Part shown: piece after piece, positions 25,601 to 44,996 of the stretch
Numbering within the stretch: position 1 is the stretch's first letter
Layout of the letters: each line of letters begins with the position of its first letter
Assembly (NCBI RefSeq): GCF_001039355.2
Contig: NW_019774759.1
Location: 137,164-201,163 of the forward strand
Direction of reading: 5' to 3'
Length of the DNA: 64,000 bases
From: Lingula anatina
Lineage: Eukaryota; Brachiopoda; Lingulata; Lingulida; Lingulidae
Made by a program: the position numbers and the translations under genes
Notes under the pieces: generated by a model
The model's database searches: none
Told to the model about the DNA's origin: nothing
What the model saw: only the letters and a program-made list of their open reading frames with translations

Positions 25601-27079
25601 TTGGGAGATAGTGTTGAAGTTGTTGCTGTTGTAATTACCTCTTGGGACTGGATGATGACGCACACGATAATTCCTTACAGATTTAAATCTTTAAAGATTT
25701 GCACACAGAGCAAAAAACAAGATACTTGAAGCGTACAGCCTTCCTAAATTTAAGACCGGTCCAAATTGAAGAGGGACGCGGGCAGGTCATTCAGTCTGAG
25801 TCTTAATAGAAAGATTGTTTAAAATCGAAATAGGTCTGTTTTGATGATAACTCAATTATCGCTGTTTTAACACTCAATAAGCGAAGAAACTTGTTAATGA
25901 ACTCTCTGAAATCCGATTACGTTGCCCCTATTGATTTGGAGCCGCATAAGCCGATGTTCTTAGGATCTGGTGCACATATGAGCGAAGGTTACATTGAACG
26001 TCAGATGAAAAGGTTCTGATCTTGATCGGGAAAGCACATATGAATGGCAGAGATGCCAACAACCGTTTACTAAAATAGGTACTGGTATATCATTTGTTTG
26101 ACGTTGTTAACAACAGAATAGCTCCTTAATACAAAGAGAATCGAAATATCTAGCTAGCAAAATGCAGACACCAAACATTCATTCATCCAGCACTGGCAAC
26201 ATTCTGTATACCTTTTCATTGTAAGCCTGACTGTTCGACTTGTTTTATCAAAAACTAATCTGTTCGTTTATTTTAGACGCTTTCCCTTTGACCCGTCTTC
26301 CCCCTATGGCTGAAATCGAGGTTATTTCGGGTAACATGTACTAGCTCATTGTGGCCTTCCATTTTTATTCCCCTGGAATCAGCATACTGATCATGATTCG
26401 ATTTAGTTGTGTTTGCTCCATTCGAAGGTCCAGTCAACCAGCTTATTGCTCTGGGAATTTAGTGCAAGTGCACAACGATCATTAACATGAATGAAGAAAG
26501 TGTGTCCAATAAATTTACTTTGTTCTTTTCACATTAAAATGCAAACATGAACAAAATATCATGGCTCAGTGAAATCAAGACTTTGTTTTTAAGGAACCTT
26601 TCAAGCGACTGTCTGATAGGTCTCAATTTACAATCTGCTGAATAAAATGATAATGTATTGTCAAAATGTGACCCCATTAACTGCGTCTTCGATTTTAAGG
26701 ACACTGTAAATTTTACAGTAAGGCGTTTGGGTGTTGGAAATGCACTGTCAGTGGAGGAAATAAACGACGCGAGGCGTGTGGTCGACTCCTGTGACTGGAC
26801 TATTATTCTTCCCGCCTCGAGATTGATGACTGCCGTCTGCTGGTTAATAAAGCAATGCATTTATTGTTACATTTTCCATTGGAAAGAAAGGCTTATTGAT
26901 ATAAAGTGACCATTGATATAAAATTGACGTGCATCCCTTGACGAGCTCTGCACTTTTTAAAAGAACATGTAAAGCTTATGAGTAGATGTTGTACCGCTCA
27001 GAATTTAGGAAACTACAAATAACCAGATGGACTAGGCAAGAGAAAAGGCTAAGTATCTCCCTCCTTGCATACACGCTTT

Positions 27080-27110
<31 letters not shown>

Positions 27111-28251
27111 GAGTTGTTGGTTAAGATCTACATTAAATACAGACTTATATATTGGAGCAGTAAAAACAGCTCAACTGCATATATGGATCTGTTGGTAAAT
27201 ATATTTTCCGGTCCAAAGCCGCAATAACTCATGGTCGCTAAACACTAATGAATAAGATAAACCATATCAATTTTCTAACGTTGGTAAATGAATCGCAAGA
27301 ACAATCAACTCCCGCAAAATATCTTCTTAGTTTCGTCCAAACGCAAAATTATCTGAAATCGACATTTCTGTGCAAATTTCACAATTTGGTATAAAATTTG
27401 GAGATGGGATTGATAATTGGCCATTGAGATCGTAACGAGACGCCCAATCACTAAATCAAGTCTTTTAATAACACATTACAGCGCACATTATCTGTAAGAT
27501 GAGTTCCTTAATTCGGCAATCCTATTCAATAAGCGTCCTCGTCCCTCGTGAATGCATCTACCCCTGTGATTGCCCTTTGCTTAACTATCTTCAGTGCTGG
27601 CTCTCAAATCAGCAATGCACGTATGCATTGTGTATTCATAACTTCAAATTCATTCTTATTGTATAGTCAATTAAATGAATGTAGCCTATTAACTACGATA
27701 ACATACAATATGTGCATTGCTGATATTTGAACATTCTTGCGATTCCATTTAACTGTTCTCAACCTAAAAAATGGAATAAGGCACCTTTTTAATTGATAGG
27801 CACATAGTTTAAAAAACATGTACAGCAGCCTTGAGGAAAAATTACTAACTTGCACTTCAGATAAGTCATAGCCGGTTTTGGCAAACAAAAACAGTTTTCT
27901 AGCGATATATGTTAATACGTTTAACTCTCCAATTCACTTTCTGCTTGACCTGCAGATATTGTGAAAAAGAAAAAAAATGTTTTCTCCATTACTTGTCTTT
28001 ATGCTCACGATTCATTAAAAAACAATAACCATCTATCTATTAAGCACAAACCTTATGCATAGGTCTTCTATTACAAACGTAGACCAATTTGTCATCACAA
28101 TCTATTCTTCCTTTTCAGACTGTGTGAGGTTTTAATGGGCGCAACGATAGCTTATGTAACGTACTTTGTCCACAGAAAGCTCTACATTCCCAGAAAACGA
28201 ATCCGTCAACCAAAATCTGACAAAGAACAGCACCGCAACCCCACGTGCTAG
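22649..28251 (+). CDS. PRRT3/PRRT4-like multi-pass transmembrane protein
   Basis: Exon 1 is 22649-24999 (donor GTAAAG) and exon 2 is 28119-28251 (acceptor TTTTCAG), rebuilding AGA (Arg) across the junction; the product is 827 residues. ATG 22649 is preferred over an upstream in-frame GTG. N-terminal landmarks WPVHAYGFGSAYASLAIYA and FLFVDPYGTTG match the conserved membrane core of vertebrate proline-rich transmembrane proteins 3 and 4 (HVYGxG..., LFLLxDPYG). Predicted helices: about 20-44, 51-72, 86-111, 126-147, 162-182, then 740-760 and 780-803. Between helices 5 and 6 lies a loop of about 550 residues rich in Ser/Thr/Asn with an acidic run (EDEDSEEDLDDDV). The C-terminal tail is basic (HRKLYIPRKRIRQPK). 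The function of this family is poorly known. The vertebrate proline-rich extracellular N terminus is absent here, or lies in upstream exons. Confidence 0.8.
25013..25074. mobile_element. Tiny inverted-repeat element (62 bp) just inside the PRRT-like intron
   Basis: TACAGGGTGGTC at 25013-25024 is matched by its perfect reverse complement GACCACCCTGTA at 25063-25074. It starts 13 bp after the exon 1 donor. This end sequence is typical of very short MITE-like elements. Only the right half reappears at the start of the duplicated block (28722), directly after the N at 28718. Confidence 0.75.
25075..28118 (+). other. Intron of the PRRT-like gene
   Basis: Non-coding A+T-rich DNA with a (CT)n run near 27085-27110. 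Apart from the terminal inverted-repeat element I recognise nothing. The stretch about 26530-26950 is almost unchanged in the second copy (30200-30620), while flanking parts differ by small indels. Confidence 0.6.
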
Positions 28252-28717
28252 TCACGTGGTTGTCTCATACGTAGGTCACATGGGATTAAAAAAACCCGGA
28301 ACAAGTGCAGTGTTGGCCGTAAGCGTAACTCCGCTTATATGTGATGAAGAGTAAAGGATGAAAAGTCAACCGAAATGCGGCTAACAATAATCAAGGGGTT
28401 GAACTCCCAAAACGGAAGTACGTGGAGCATATTGATAATTTGGCATTTTGTCTCTTTTACACGCAGTACACATATATGTGAACCAAATACGTACATTTCT
28501 TGTTTTCCTTCATCCCAAATGTTCATCAATTCGGGGCAAAACTAAGCTCAGTAAACAAAGTAATTCTTAGCACCTGTGCTATATTATATATGGGCACATT
28601 TGCGACAAAGAAAGCCACGACATGTAGCCTATATACATATAGCTGCTCGGTGCACATGCAGTGTATCTTTTTAGGTGTACTGTGTGCAGAAGGTACAAAC
28701 CCAGCGGGCACTCAACG

Positions 28718-28718
28718 N
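28718..28718. other. Single N at a duplication junction
   Basis: One undetermined base sits exactly where the sequence jumps back to a repeat of 25063 onward. This indicates a contig join rather than an ambiguous base call. Confidence 0.9.
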
Positions 28719-28721
28719 ATG

Positions 28722-30794
28722 GACCACCCTGTACATAAGTTATTTCTTGTTTGATAGCTCTATGCTTTAAGAAAAAAAATAATAGTAACAATGATAATGA
28801 TAATAATGAACAACTATGGGGGAAATAAAAGCACCAATAGTAACATATGAATATTGGATATTTGACTGGCAATTGAAAAGGTTAGGTACAAATGAAATAA
28901 CGACGCGCATACCCCCGAGACACAATACAGGAACTCGCATGTTATCGCACTTTGTCTAGGTAACATCCTACTTACGTGTATCTTGTATTAGGCAAACTTG
29001 GAATTGGCTGAAAACCTGCCTCACGGGAGGACATTGTTGGCAAAACGTTATGTTTTTTAGTAGAAATTAACTATCGCCCATCTGGAAATGTCAACTTAAA
29101 CAGCTTACTCAGAATACAATTCAAAATGTAATTTGTTAAAGCATAAAATGGATCTGAAAAGTACAAGTATATTATACATGTATTAACGCCTTTTCTTGTC
29201 TTAGATCATTGGTAGTCAGTAGGCATGGTTATGTCGACATGCTGGCGTAGTTCTCCATGATTGTTTTGGGAGATAGTGTTGAAGTTGTTGCTGTTGTAAT
29301 TACCTCTTGGGACTGGATGATGACGCACACGATAATTCCTTACAGATTTAAATCTTTAAAGATTTGCACACAGAGCAAAAAACAAGATACTTGAAGCGTA
29401 CAGCCTTCCTAAATTTAAGACCGGTCCAAATTGAAGAGGGACGCGGGCAGGTCATTCAGTCTGAGTCTTAATAGAAAGATTGTTTAAAATCGAAATAGGT
29501 CTGTTTTGATGATAACTCAATTATCGCTGTTTTAACACTCAATAAGCGAAGAAACTTGTTAATGAACTCCCTGAAATCCGATTACGTTGCCCCTATTGAT
29601 TTGGAGCCGCATAAGCCGATGTTCTTAGGATCTGGTGCTCATATGAGCGAAGGTTACATTGAACGTCAGATGAAAAGGTTCTGATCTTGATTCTGAAAGC
29701 ACATATGAATGGCAACAACACTTTACTAAAAAACGTACTGGTATATCAGTTATTAAACGTTGTTAACAACAGAATAGCTCCTGAATACAAAGAGAATCGA
29801 AATACCTAACTACCTAACCTAACTAGCAAAATGCAGACACCAAACATTCATTCATCCAGCACTGGCAATATTCTATATATCTTTTCATTGTAATCCTAAC
29901 TGTTCGACTTGTTTGATCAAAAACTAATCTATTCGTTTATTTTAGACGCTTTCCCTTTGACCGTCTCCCCCTATGGCTGATATCGAGGTTATTTCGGGTA
30001 ACACGTACTACCTCATTGTGGCATTCCATTTTTATTCCCCTGGAATCAGCATGCTGATCATGATTCGATTTAGTTGTGTTTGCTCCATTCCAAGGTCCAG
30101 TCAACCAGCTTATTGCTCTGGGAGTTTAGTGCAAGTGCACAACGATCATTAACGTGAATGAAGAAAGTGTGTCCAATAAATTTACTTTGTTCTTTTCACA
30201 TTAAAATGCAAACATGAACAAAATATCATGGCTCAGTGAAATCAAGACTTTGTTTTTAAGGAACCTTTCAAGCGACTGTCTGATAGGTCTCAATTTACGA
30301 TCTGCTGAATAAAATGATAATGTATTGTCAAAATGTGACCCCATTAACTGCGTCTTCGATTTTAAGGACACTGTAAATTTTACAGTAAGGCGTTTGGGTG
30401 TTGGAAATGCACTGTCAGTGGAGGAAATAAACGACGCGAGGCGTGTGGTCGACTCCTGTGACTGGACTATTATTCTTCCCGCCTCGAGATTGATGACTGC
30501 CGTCTGCTGGTTAATAAAGCAATGCATTTATTGTTACATTTTCCATTGGAAAGAAAGGCTTATTGATATAAAGTGACCATTGATATAAAATTGACGTGCA
30601 TCCCTTGACGAGCTCTGCACTTTTTAAAAGAACATGTAAAGCTTATGAGTAGATGTTGTACCGCTCACAATTTAGGAAACTACAAATAACCAGATGGACT
30701 AGGCAAGAGAAAAGGCTAAGTACATGTATCTCCCTCCTTGCATACACTCACACCCGCACGAACAATGAAACACTCTAAAACTCTCTCACGCTTT

Positions 30795-30827
<33 letters not shown>

Positions 30828-32410
30828 TAGTTGTTGGTTAAGATCTACATTAAATACAGACTTATATATTGGAGCAGTAAAAACAGCTCAACTGCATATA
30901 TGGATCTGTTGGTAAATATATTTTCTGGTCCAAAGCCGCAATAACTCATGGTCGCTAAACACTAATGAATAAGATAAACCATATCAATTTTCTAACGTTG
31001 GTAAGTGAATCGCAAGAACAATCAACTCCCGCAAAATATCTTCTTAGTTTCGTCCAAACGCAAAATTATCTGAAATCGACATTTCTGTGCAAATTTCACA
31101 ATTTGGTATAAAATTTGGAGATGGGATTGATAATTGGCCATTGAGATCGTAACGAGACACCCAATCACTAAATCAAGTCTTTTAATAACACATTACAGCG
31201 CACATTATCTGTAAGATGAGTTCCTTAATTCGGCAATCCTATTCAATAAGCGTCCTCGTCCCTCGTGAATGCATCTACCCCTGTGATTGCCTTTTGCTTA
31301 ACTATCTTCAGTGCTGGCTCTCAAATCAGCAATGCACGTACGCATTGTGTATTCATAACTTCAAATTCATTCTTATTGTAAAGTCAATTAAATGAATGTA
31401 GCCTATTATCTACGATAACATACAATATGTGCATTGCTGATATTTGAACATTCTTGCGATCCCATTTATCTGCTCTCAACCTGAAAATGGAGTAAGGTAC
31501 CTTTTAATTGATAGGCCTATAGTGTAAAGAACATTTACAGCGGGCTTGAGGGAAAATTACTTACTTGAACTTCAGATAAGTCATAGCCGGTTTTGGTAAA
31601 TAAAAACAGTATACTAGCGATATATATGTAAATCTGTTTAACTCTCCAATTCACTTTCTGCTTGACCTGCAGATATTGTGAAAAAGAAAAAAAAATGTTT
31701 TCTCCATTTCTTGTCTTTATGCTCACGATTCATAATAAAAAATAACCATCTATCTATTAAGCACAAACTTTATGCGTAGGTCTTATATTACAAACGTTGA
31801 CCAATTTGTCATCACAATCTATTCTTCCTTTTCAGGTTGTGCGAGGTTTTAATGGGCGCAACGATAGCTTATGTAACGTACTTTGTCCACAGAAAGCTCT
31901 ACATTCCCAGAAAACGAATCCGTCAACCAAAATCTGACAAAGAACAGCACGGCAACCCCACGTGCTAGTCACGTGGTTGTCTCATACGTAGGTCACATGG
32001 GATTAAAAAAAACCGGAACAAGTGCAGTGTTGGCCGTCAGCGTAACTCCGCTTATATGTGATGAAGAGTAAAGGATGAAAAGTCAACCGAAATGCGGCTA
32101 ACAATAATCGAGGGGTTGAACTCCCAAAGCGGAAGTACGTGGAGCATATTGATAATTTGGCATTTTGTCTCTTTTACACGCAGTACACATATATGTGAAC
32201 CAAGTACGTACATTTCCTGTTTTCCTTCATCCCAAATGTTCATCAATTCGGGGCATAAGTAAGCTCAGTAAACAAAGTAATTCTCAGCACCTGTGCTATA
32301 TTATATATGGGCACATTTGCGACAAAGAAAGCCACGATATGTAGCCTATATACATATAGCTGCTCGGTGCACATGCAGTGTATCTTTTTAGGTGTACTGT
32401 GTGCAAAAGG
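28722..32410 (+). repeat. Second copy of 25063-28700 (PRRT-like intron and last exon)
   Basis: The block repeats 25063-28700 in the same order with scattered substitutions, small indels (for example TACATG insertions near 29174 and 30722) and a longer CT tract near 30790. Because it begins right after an N, it is most simply the other haplotype of the same locus placed in tandem. Confidence 0.9.
31836..31968 (+). pseudogene. Duplicate of the last PRRT-like exon
   Basis: It repeats exon 28119-28251 with the same acceptor, phase and stop (TAG 31966-31968). The first three codons differ synonymously (AGG-TTG-TGC against AGA-CTG-TGT). One change near the end replaces Arg by Gly (QHRN to QHGN). 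It has no exon 1 of its own, so it is either an allelic copy or a dead duplicate. The intact reading frame favours the allele explanation. Confidence 0.8.
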
Positions 32411-32480
32411 TACAAAATTCCACCATTATCAATCTACTCAACGTACCTCGTTCTTGGGAGTTCAACCCCCTTGATAATAA
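32102..32480. mobile_element. MITE-like element with ~40-bp terminal inverted repeats
   Basis: Left end 32102-32140 (AATCGAGGGGTTGAACTCCC ... AAGTACGT) is matched inverted by right end 32441-32480 (ACGTACCTCG ... GGGAGTTCAACCCCCTTGAT). The interior of about 300 bp has no protein. It lies 130 bp after the duplicated last exon. The first copy (left end about 28385) stops at the N near the start of the right end. The right end carries an AATAAA at 32476-32481 that could serve as a poly(A) signal for the PRRT-like gene. Confidence 0.65.
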
Positions 32481-33782
32481 ACTGTCATTATGAGTGATAG
32501 ACGTCATTCTCCTGTGTAAACAAGCCGTGTGGCTCAAAGTGGGTCAAAACACATGAAAAGCCGATGGAACACGTTGCAAACCAAACTGGATTAATCACGT
32601 GATACAAAGCAACGCCTGATCAACCAAATACGAACAGAAAGTGAACAAAACTCCCGAAATGAAGGATGATAAATAATACTGGATGAAAGAATAAAGTATT
32701 ATATTTTTTCTTCAATCAAGAACCAATATCGAGATCGCTTACCTCCAAATTCCAATCTAAATATTAGCTGTTGATTGAAGAAAAAAGCTATTGGAATTCT
32801 TCCGTGAAGGAATACTGGATGAAACACGTTATAGGACGATGTCATATGAATTGCGTCATCAAAAGAAAAAAACTTGGTTTGAGACAAGTATACCGGTAGC
32901 AGAAGAAACATATGATCTACATGCCTTCGGATAAGCTTTTGGAATTTAAAATCAAGTTGCATTTCTGAATATTGTAATAAATGTAGATTTTATCTTTGGC
33001 ATCATTACATATATTTGGAGAAAATTTTTCATGTATTGTGTATTGCCTTACCGAATACGTAAACTCCGATATACGGAAAATCTGATTTCATCATTATGAT
33101 TGATATTTTGTAACCTCAAACGGGGTCTTGGCTGTTTGAGCCAAAGCAAATAGGGGAGAGCGGGGTTGGTTGGAACAGTTTTCACCTTTTTTGCGATATC
33201 TCAGCAGTCAAAGCTTTGGGGACAAAAATAAAAAATCTGATAGGGGAAAATTATATGCCGCACTCATCTATGAAATAAAACATCAAGTAGGTCTTTTTAT
33301 TTTAGAGTAATAAATGCTCTAAGTTGCCNCGCTTCTGGATTACATTGTTAATAACACGCAATCTAGTGATTCCAACATTTCCCGCGTATCGCATAAAAAT
33401 CAAGTAGCAGGACAAAAATGACTTTTTTATTCTTTCAAATTGATCTTTAAACCCTTTCATGCAATCTCCATTTTCTTGACAACTCCGTCTAAGGTATGTC
33501 GTGGTACTAATTAGGAAATTTCTGGGAAAAAAATTTGCGCCTAAACATCGCTAAGCTCCCCTATGGCATAAAAATTTTTCAGCATTTTTGTTGCATGCAA
33601 TGATTTGCCTTTTGCGATGAGCTCACTTTAAAATATGCACTGTTTTACGCTTTTTTTATCCAAAAGATGTCATAGATCACGAAAATGCCAATACTTCGAT
33701 ATGCCTCAGAATTCGAATTGGAAAAAGGAATCCTAATACATGAAAAAAAGCACGAAAGATGACTAAAAGGCTCAGGATATTA

Positions 33783-33850
<68 letters not shown>

Positions 33851-34321
33851 TGTGTGAATTTTATATCGTTGAACCCATCTGCGATACATGTACCTCTAAG
33901 CAAATGAACATATGTTATAAACATTTGGTGTAAAGCGATTTTCCGTGGAAGGGACTTTGTATTTGTATTGGAGGGTTGGGCTGGTTGAGAGGTAGTTCTA
34001 AATAATGCAATTTTTCTGCAGGAAGTAGAATATTTGCTGTCACCTTTAATGAATGACTAAAGTAAACAAATAAATATGCAACTGGGTCACGGAGGTGAGT
34101 ATGTAGTATCTGTCTGCACGCTCAACAATTAACTATCAATAATTATACAGCGACAGGTTCCCTACATTTCCATGATAAAACTGACACGTGATTTGTAAGA
34201 CTATTTGAACACGATTATTTTGTCAATATTTCCATCCCTCAATGCACCTCAAAGGAGAATGACATCACCCCCCCCCCCCTTCCGCGTCCTTAGACAAAGG
34301 TTATACGAAAACCCCGCCTGA
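32481..34321. other. Intergenic region before alcohol dehydrogenase gene A
   Basis: No coding sequence is seen. It holds a single N at 33329 (without a duplication around it), a TA microsatellite, and an AATAAA at 32690-32695 usable by the upstream gene. Confidence 0.5.
33785..33847. repeat. (TA)n microsatellite
   Basis: About 31 uninterrupted TA units. Confidence 0.97.
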
Positions 34322-34329
34322 TATAAATA
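34322..34329 (+). promoter_or_regulatory. TATA box candidate of alcohol dehydrogenase gene A
   Basis: TATAAATA follows a C-rich stretch and lies 147 bp before the start codon. The matching upstream regions of genes B and C (47470-47636, 57000-57163) are recognisably homologous but have the weaker CTTATAGCATAG at this place. A transcription start about 30 bp downstream would leave a 5' UTR of about 120 nt. Confidence 0.5.
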
Positions 34330-34475
34330 GCAACGCCTGTTTTCGATATCTAGTCTTTTGGGGATTAAAAGTCAGACGATTGTGAGGGTGAATTAGACTA
34401 CACTCAATAACATAGGGCGCCATACAGAGAACATATATCCCAGAGGACGACTTTGAAAACGCGTTTCGACCAAAT

Positions 34476-42399
<7,924 letters not shown>

Positions 42400-42408
42400 A
42401 TGACAATG

Positions 42409-42512
42409 TATGCCCAGAGGCGGATCCAGGATTATTAGAAGGGGGCGGTCTTTAGAAATAACAGGCCGTGGATGCGAGGCCGACCCTCGCCCCCCCCCTC
42501 CCCCCCGTAAAC
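42409..42512. repeat. C/G-run repeat fragment between convergent genes
   Basis: Begins CAGAGGCGGATCCAGGATTA and ends in long C runs, the layout of a common class of invertebrate MITEs. Only one end is recognisable, so this is tentative. It fills most of the 233 bp between the stop of ADH gene A and the stop of the minus-strand gene. Confidence 0.4.
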
Positions 42513-42600
42513 ATGTATTTTTTCCAAATTCACTGGGGAAAATCGGTCATCTATTGTCCTATACTAACTATTCTGTAGCATCCAAGCTAAACAAACTGTT

Positions 42601-42606
42601 TTTATT
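42601..42606 (-). promoter_or_regulatory. Poly(A) signal of the minus-strand membrane protein gene
   Basis: AATAAA on the minus strand, 26 nt after the stop codon of the gene at 42633-44996. Confidence 0.6.
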
Positions 42607-42632
42607 ACACATATACCATGTGCCGCACTAAA

Positions 42633-44996
42633 TTAAGCCAAACGATGCAGGCCTTCACATTTATGGCCACAAAAGGCCAATATCAGTATAGCGACTGTAA
42701 AGACAGAAAACCACCCCGAACACACTACAGAGATACCAGTCGCCGAGCTGGCCCTGGGGGAGTGTGTAGTGACGCTTGTTGCTGTCTGGTTTCCTTCTTT
42801 TCCATCGGGATAATCGGAGAAACATTCTTGCAATTGTCTTTCTCGGATAACGTAGATAGGTACTTCGGTCCCATTGTATTCAATGGCGGGTTTGCTTGCC
42901 TCAATTTGGGTTTCAAGTTCGAACAACATGAGGAATCCTTCACTGTAGTATCTGACATGTTTCCCAAGCATTATCGATATGGAGATTTGAATCATGGTGC
43001 CGTTTGTGAATTCTTTGCTCTGTTCGCCGGAGAGAGATGTGACGTTCAAGAAAGAGCATACGGGCTGCTTATATTTGTAAACTTTCCAGTAGCCTTCTTG
43101 TAATTTAAGAAGGCGCAGTGTGCCTTTATCACGGCTTAAAACAAATAAAGCAAACGATTCACATTCGGTTAATGCCTGGGCGGGATTAATACTTGAAGGA
43201 AACCTTAACGCAATGGTAAGAGTATACACCGCATTGAAAAGATAAGAAAACGGGGTCGGACAGTCGTCTCCACCTCTCTTCCCAGAGCAAGTGATCTGAA
43301 GGAAAGAAGTGCATAGATTCATTTAGGAAAGGTCTACCCCATGCATTACGATGTACACACTGATTCTACCCCCCCCCCCCCCCCACCAAACAAAAATATG
43401 TCGCTTGTTTTTATAGTCTTTTTGGCATAACGAAGCGAAACATACTATATCAAGAAAATCTTTCACCTATGATTAGCAGTTAATCGGAAAGTTACTTACA
43501 AAGTTATCAATTTGCTGGCACGAAACAGTTGAATCTTGTTCATCTGGATCGAGAAGTGCAAAGAAACCGAAAGGTTCAAATCCTCTTGTGCCCGTATTAT
43601 CTAAATGGAAATGTGCAAGGAAGGGTTTTTATAATAGATGTTTAGCAAAATATTGCTTATACAACTACAAGATTTGAGGGATGATTGTCTTAAGTCTAGT
43701 TTGTAAGGTTGTTTATAAATCCAGAATGTTTAATTGAAACCATAGCATCAACCAATTTGAGTTATTAGATAGACGAATAGACATTCAGGAATGCATAATA
43801 AGGTTAATCCATCAAGCAGCCCATAGTTAGAAAATGGTGATAACAAAATACTCACCATCAGGAACACAGTCCACAACTCCCGGTGCCTCCGCAAAGGAGC
43901 AGAGCCAACAGAAATAGTTTTTGGCATAGGTGGCGGTGTTCCTGCCGGGTATGACCCGAGTAATGGCGTAGTTCGAGGCTTTGCACAGATCCTTGTAGGG
44001 TGAGTCGGGCGCACAGTTGTCTTCATCGCCAAACCAATTTGCACCCAACACGTGTCTGTTATATCTGCCGCCGACACAAGGTCTTCCCATAATTCCCTCA
44101 GGTTCGTGGTGATAAAGAAAGCAATCGGATGTCTCGTTTACTACATTAAATACATCGGTCATATTTGAACTGGAGGCAAAGCTAATTATATTAGTTGCTG
44201 CACACGAGACAGATGTTGGCCACTGTATGTAGTGGCTTAAACCGTGGCAACGGGCGCAGAAAGAATTCTGAAAAGTTAGTTCAGATACAGGGTCGGTTAC
44301 GGGGAAGTGAGTATCGGCGTTAGATATTGATTTCGACAGCCTGTCGCACCCCTCGCGTATTGTATTGTTCGGCCAATTGCTTGGGCAGGATACAACCATC
44401 CAGAAGTACTTACGGGTCATTGTCACCACACGTGCCTTAACTTCCTTCGAACTTTGTGAACGGCATTCAACGTCATTTGGACCTATGGCCAATGGAGGCG
44501 ATGTGGACGATCTCTGAGAGCTGCCACGATTTCGTGTTTCGGGGGTGTTCTTGCACTCCAGGTGAACGGAGGAGCAGCAGTCGTGAAAGATGTCACAGTA
44601 TACATCGCAGTAGCACGAGATGAAGATGTTTTCAGAGTTCCGAATTAAGCTGTCATATCTTACGCAAAAACCTTGTCGTGTGGGGTAGGAAGGCGTTGCT
44701 ATGCTACTCAAGTGGTTTGATGTCGACGCAGCCTCGTTTTCCTGGAGTGTGACAGACACGTCTGGTGTAGATTTGGGTAAGCCAGTGTGCAAAGCATTCG
44801 CTGTTTGTGTGATGTCTCCGTCAGTGGGTGATTCCGTTCCACCGGGATTTATGATTAGACTTGATATGGACGTAACGTGAAGATTTTCTCTGCTAGCGTA
44901 AATATGGTTGTGGTGTCGGCCAATCACAAAACAGAGAAAATATATGTGCTGAACAAGATGACCGCACTTCATTGTTGGCGATATCTTCATTCTCAT
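42633..44996 (-). CDS. Secreted-type cysteine-rich single-pass membrane protein with SMB-like region
   Basis: Three exons on the minus strand: 44996-43856, 43600-43500 and 43295-42633, joining in phase (GAT-G|AT and TTT|ATC), 634 residues. A hydrophobic leader (HLVQHIYFLCFVIG, about 14-27) suggests a signal peptide; Met9 is an alternative start. Residues 111-148 (CYCDVYCDIFHDCC) look like a somatomedin-B-type disulfide knot. Then come CPSNW...GCD, LPVTD-like FPVTDP, QNSFCARCHG (243-251) and KNYFCWLCSF (359-368). This set of CxxC modules is, to my knowledge, seen in the ectodomains of adhesion-GPCR-like proteins of invertebrates. Exon 3 is glycosylation-rich and ends in one helix (about 608-624) and a ten-residue tail; there is no seven-helix domain. 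Function unknown; probably a cell-surface protein. It lies tail-to-tail with ADH gene A. Confidence 0.75.

Noticed and set aside
26534-26860. 108-codon minus-strand reading frame, repeated at 30201-30527
   Set aside because: It lies in an intron, has no splice partner or recognisable domain, and its conservation is explained by the whole block being duplicated with near identity.
33329-33329. Single N as a fourth duplication junction
   Set aside because: Sequence on each side is not repeated nearby, so it is probably a simple ambiguous base.
42618-43103. 161-codon plus-strand reading frame
   Set aside because: It is antisense to exon 3 of the minus-strand membrane protein gene, whose frame, splice sites, signal peptide and membrane helix are better supported.
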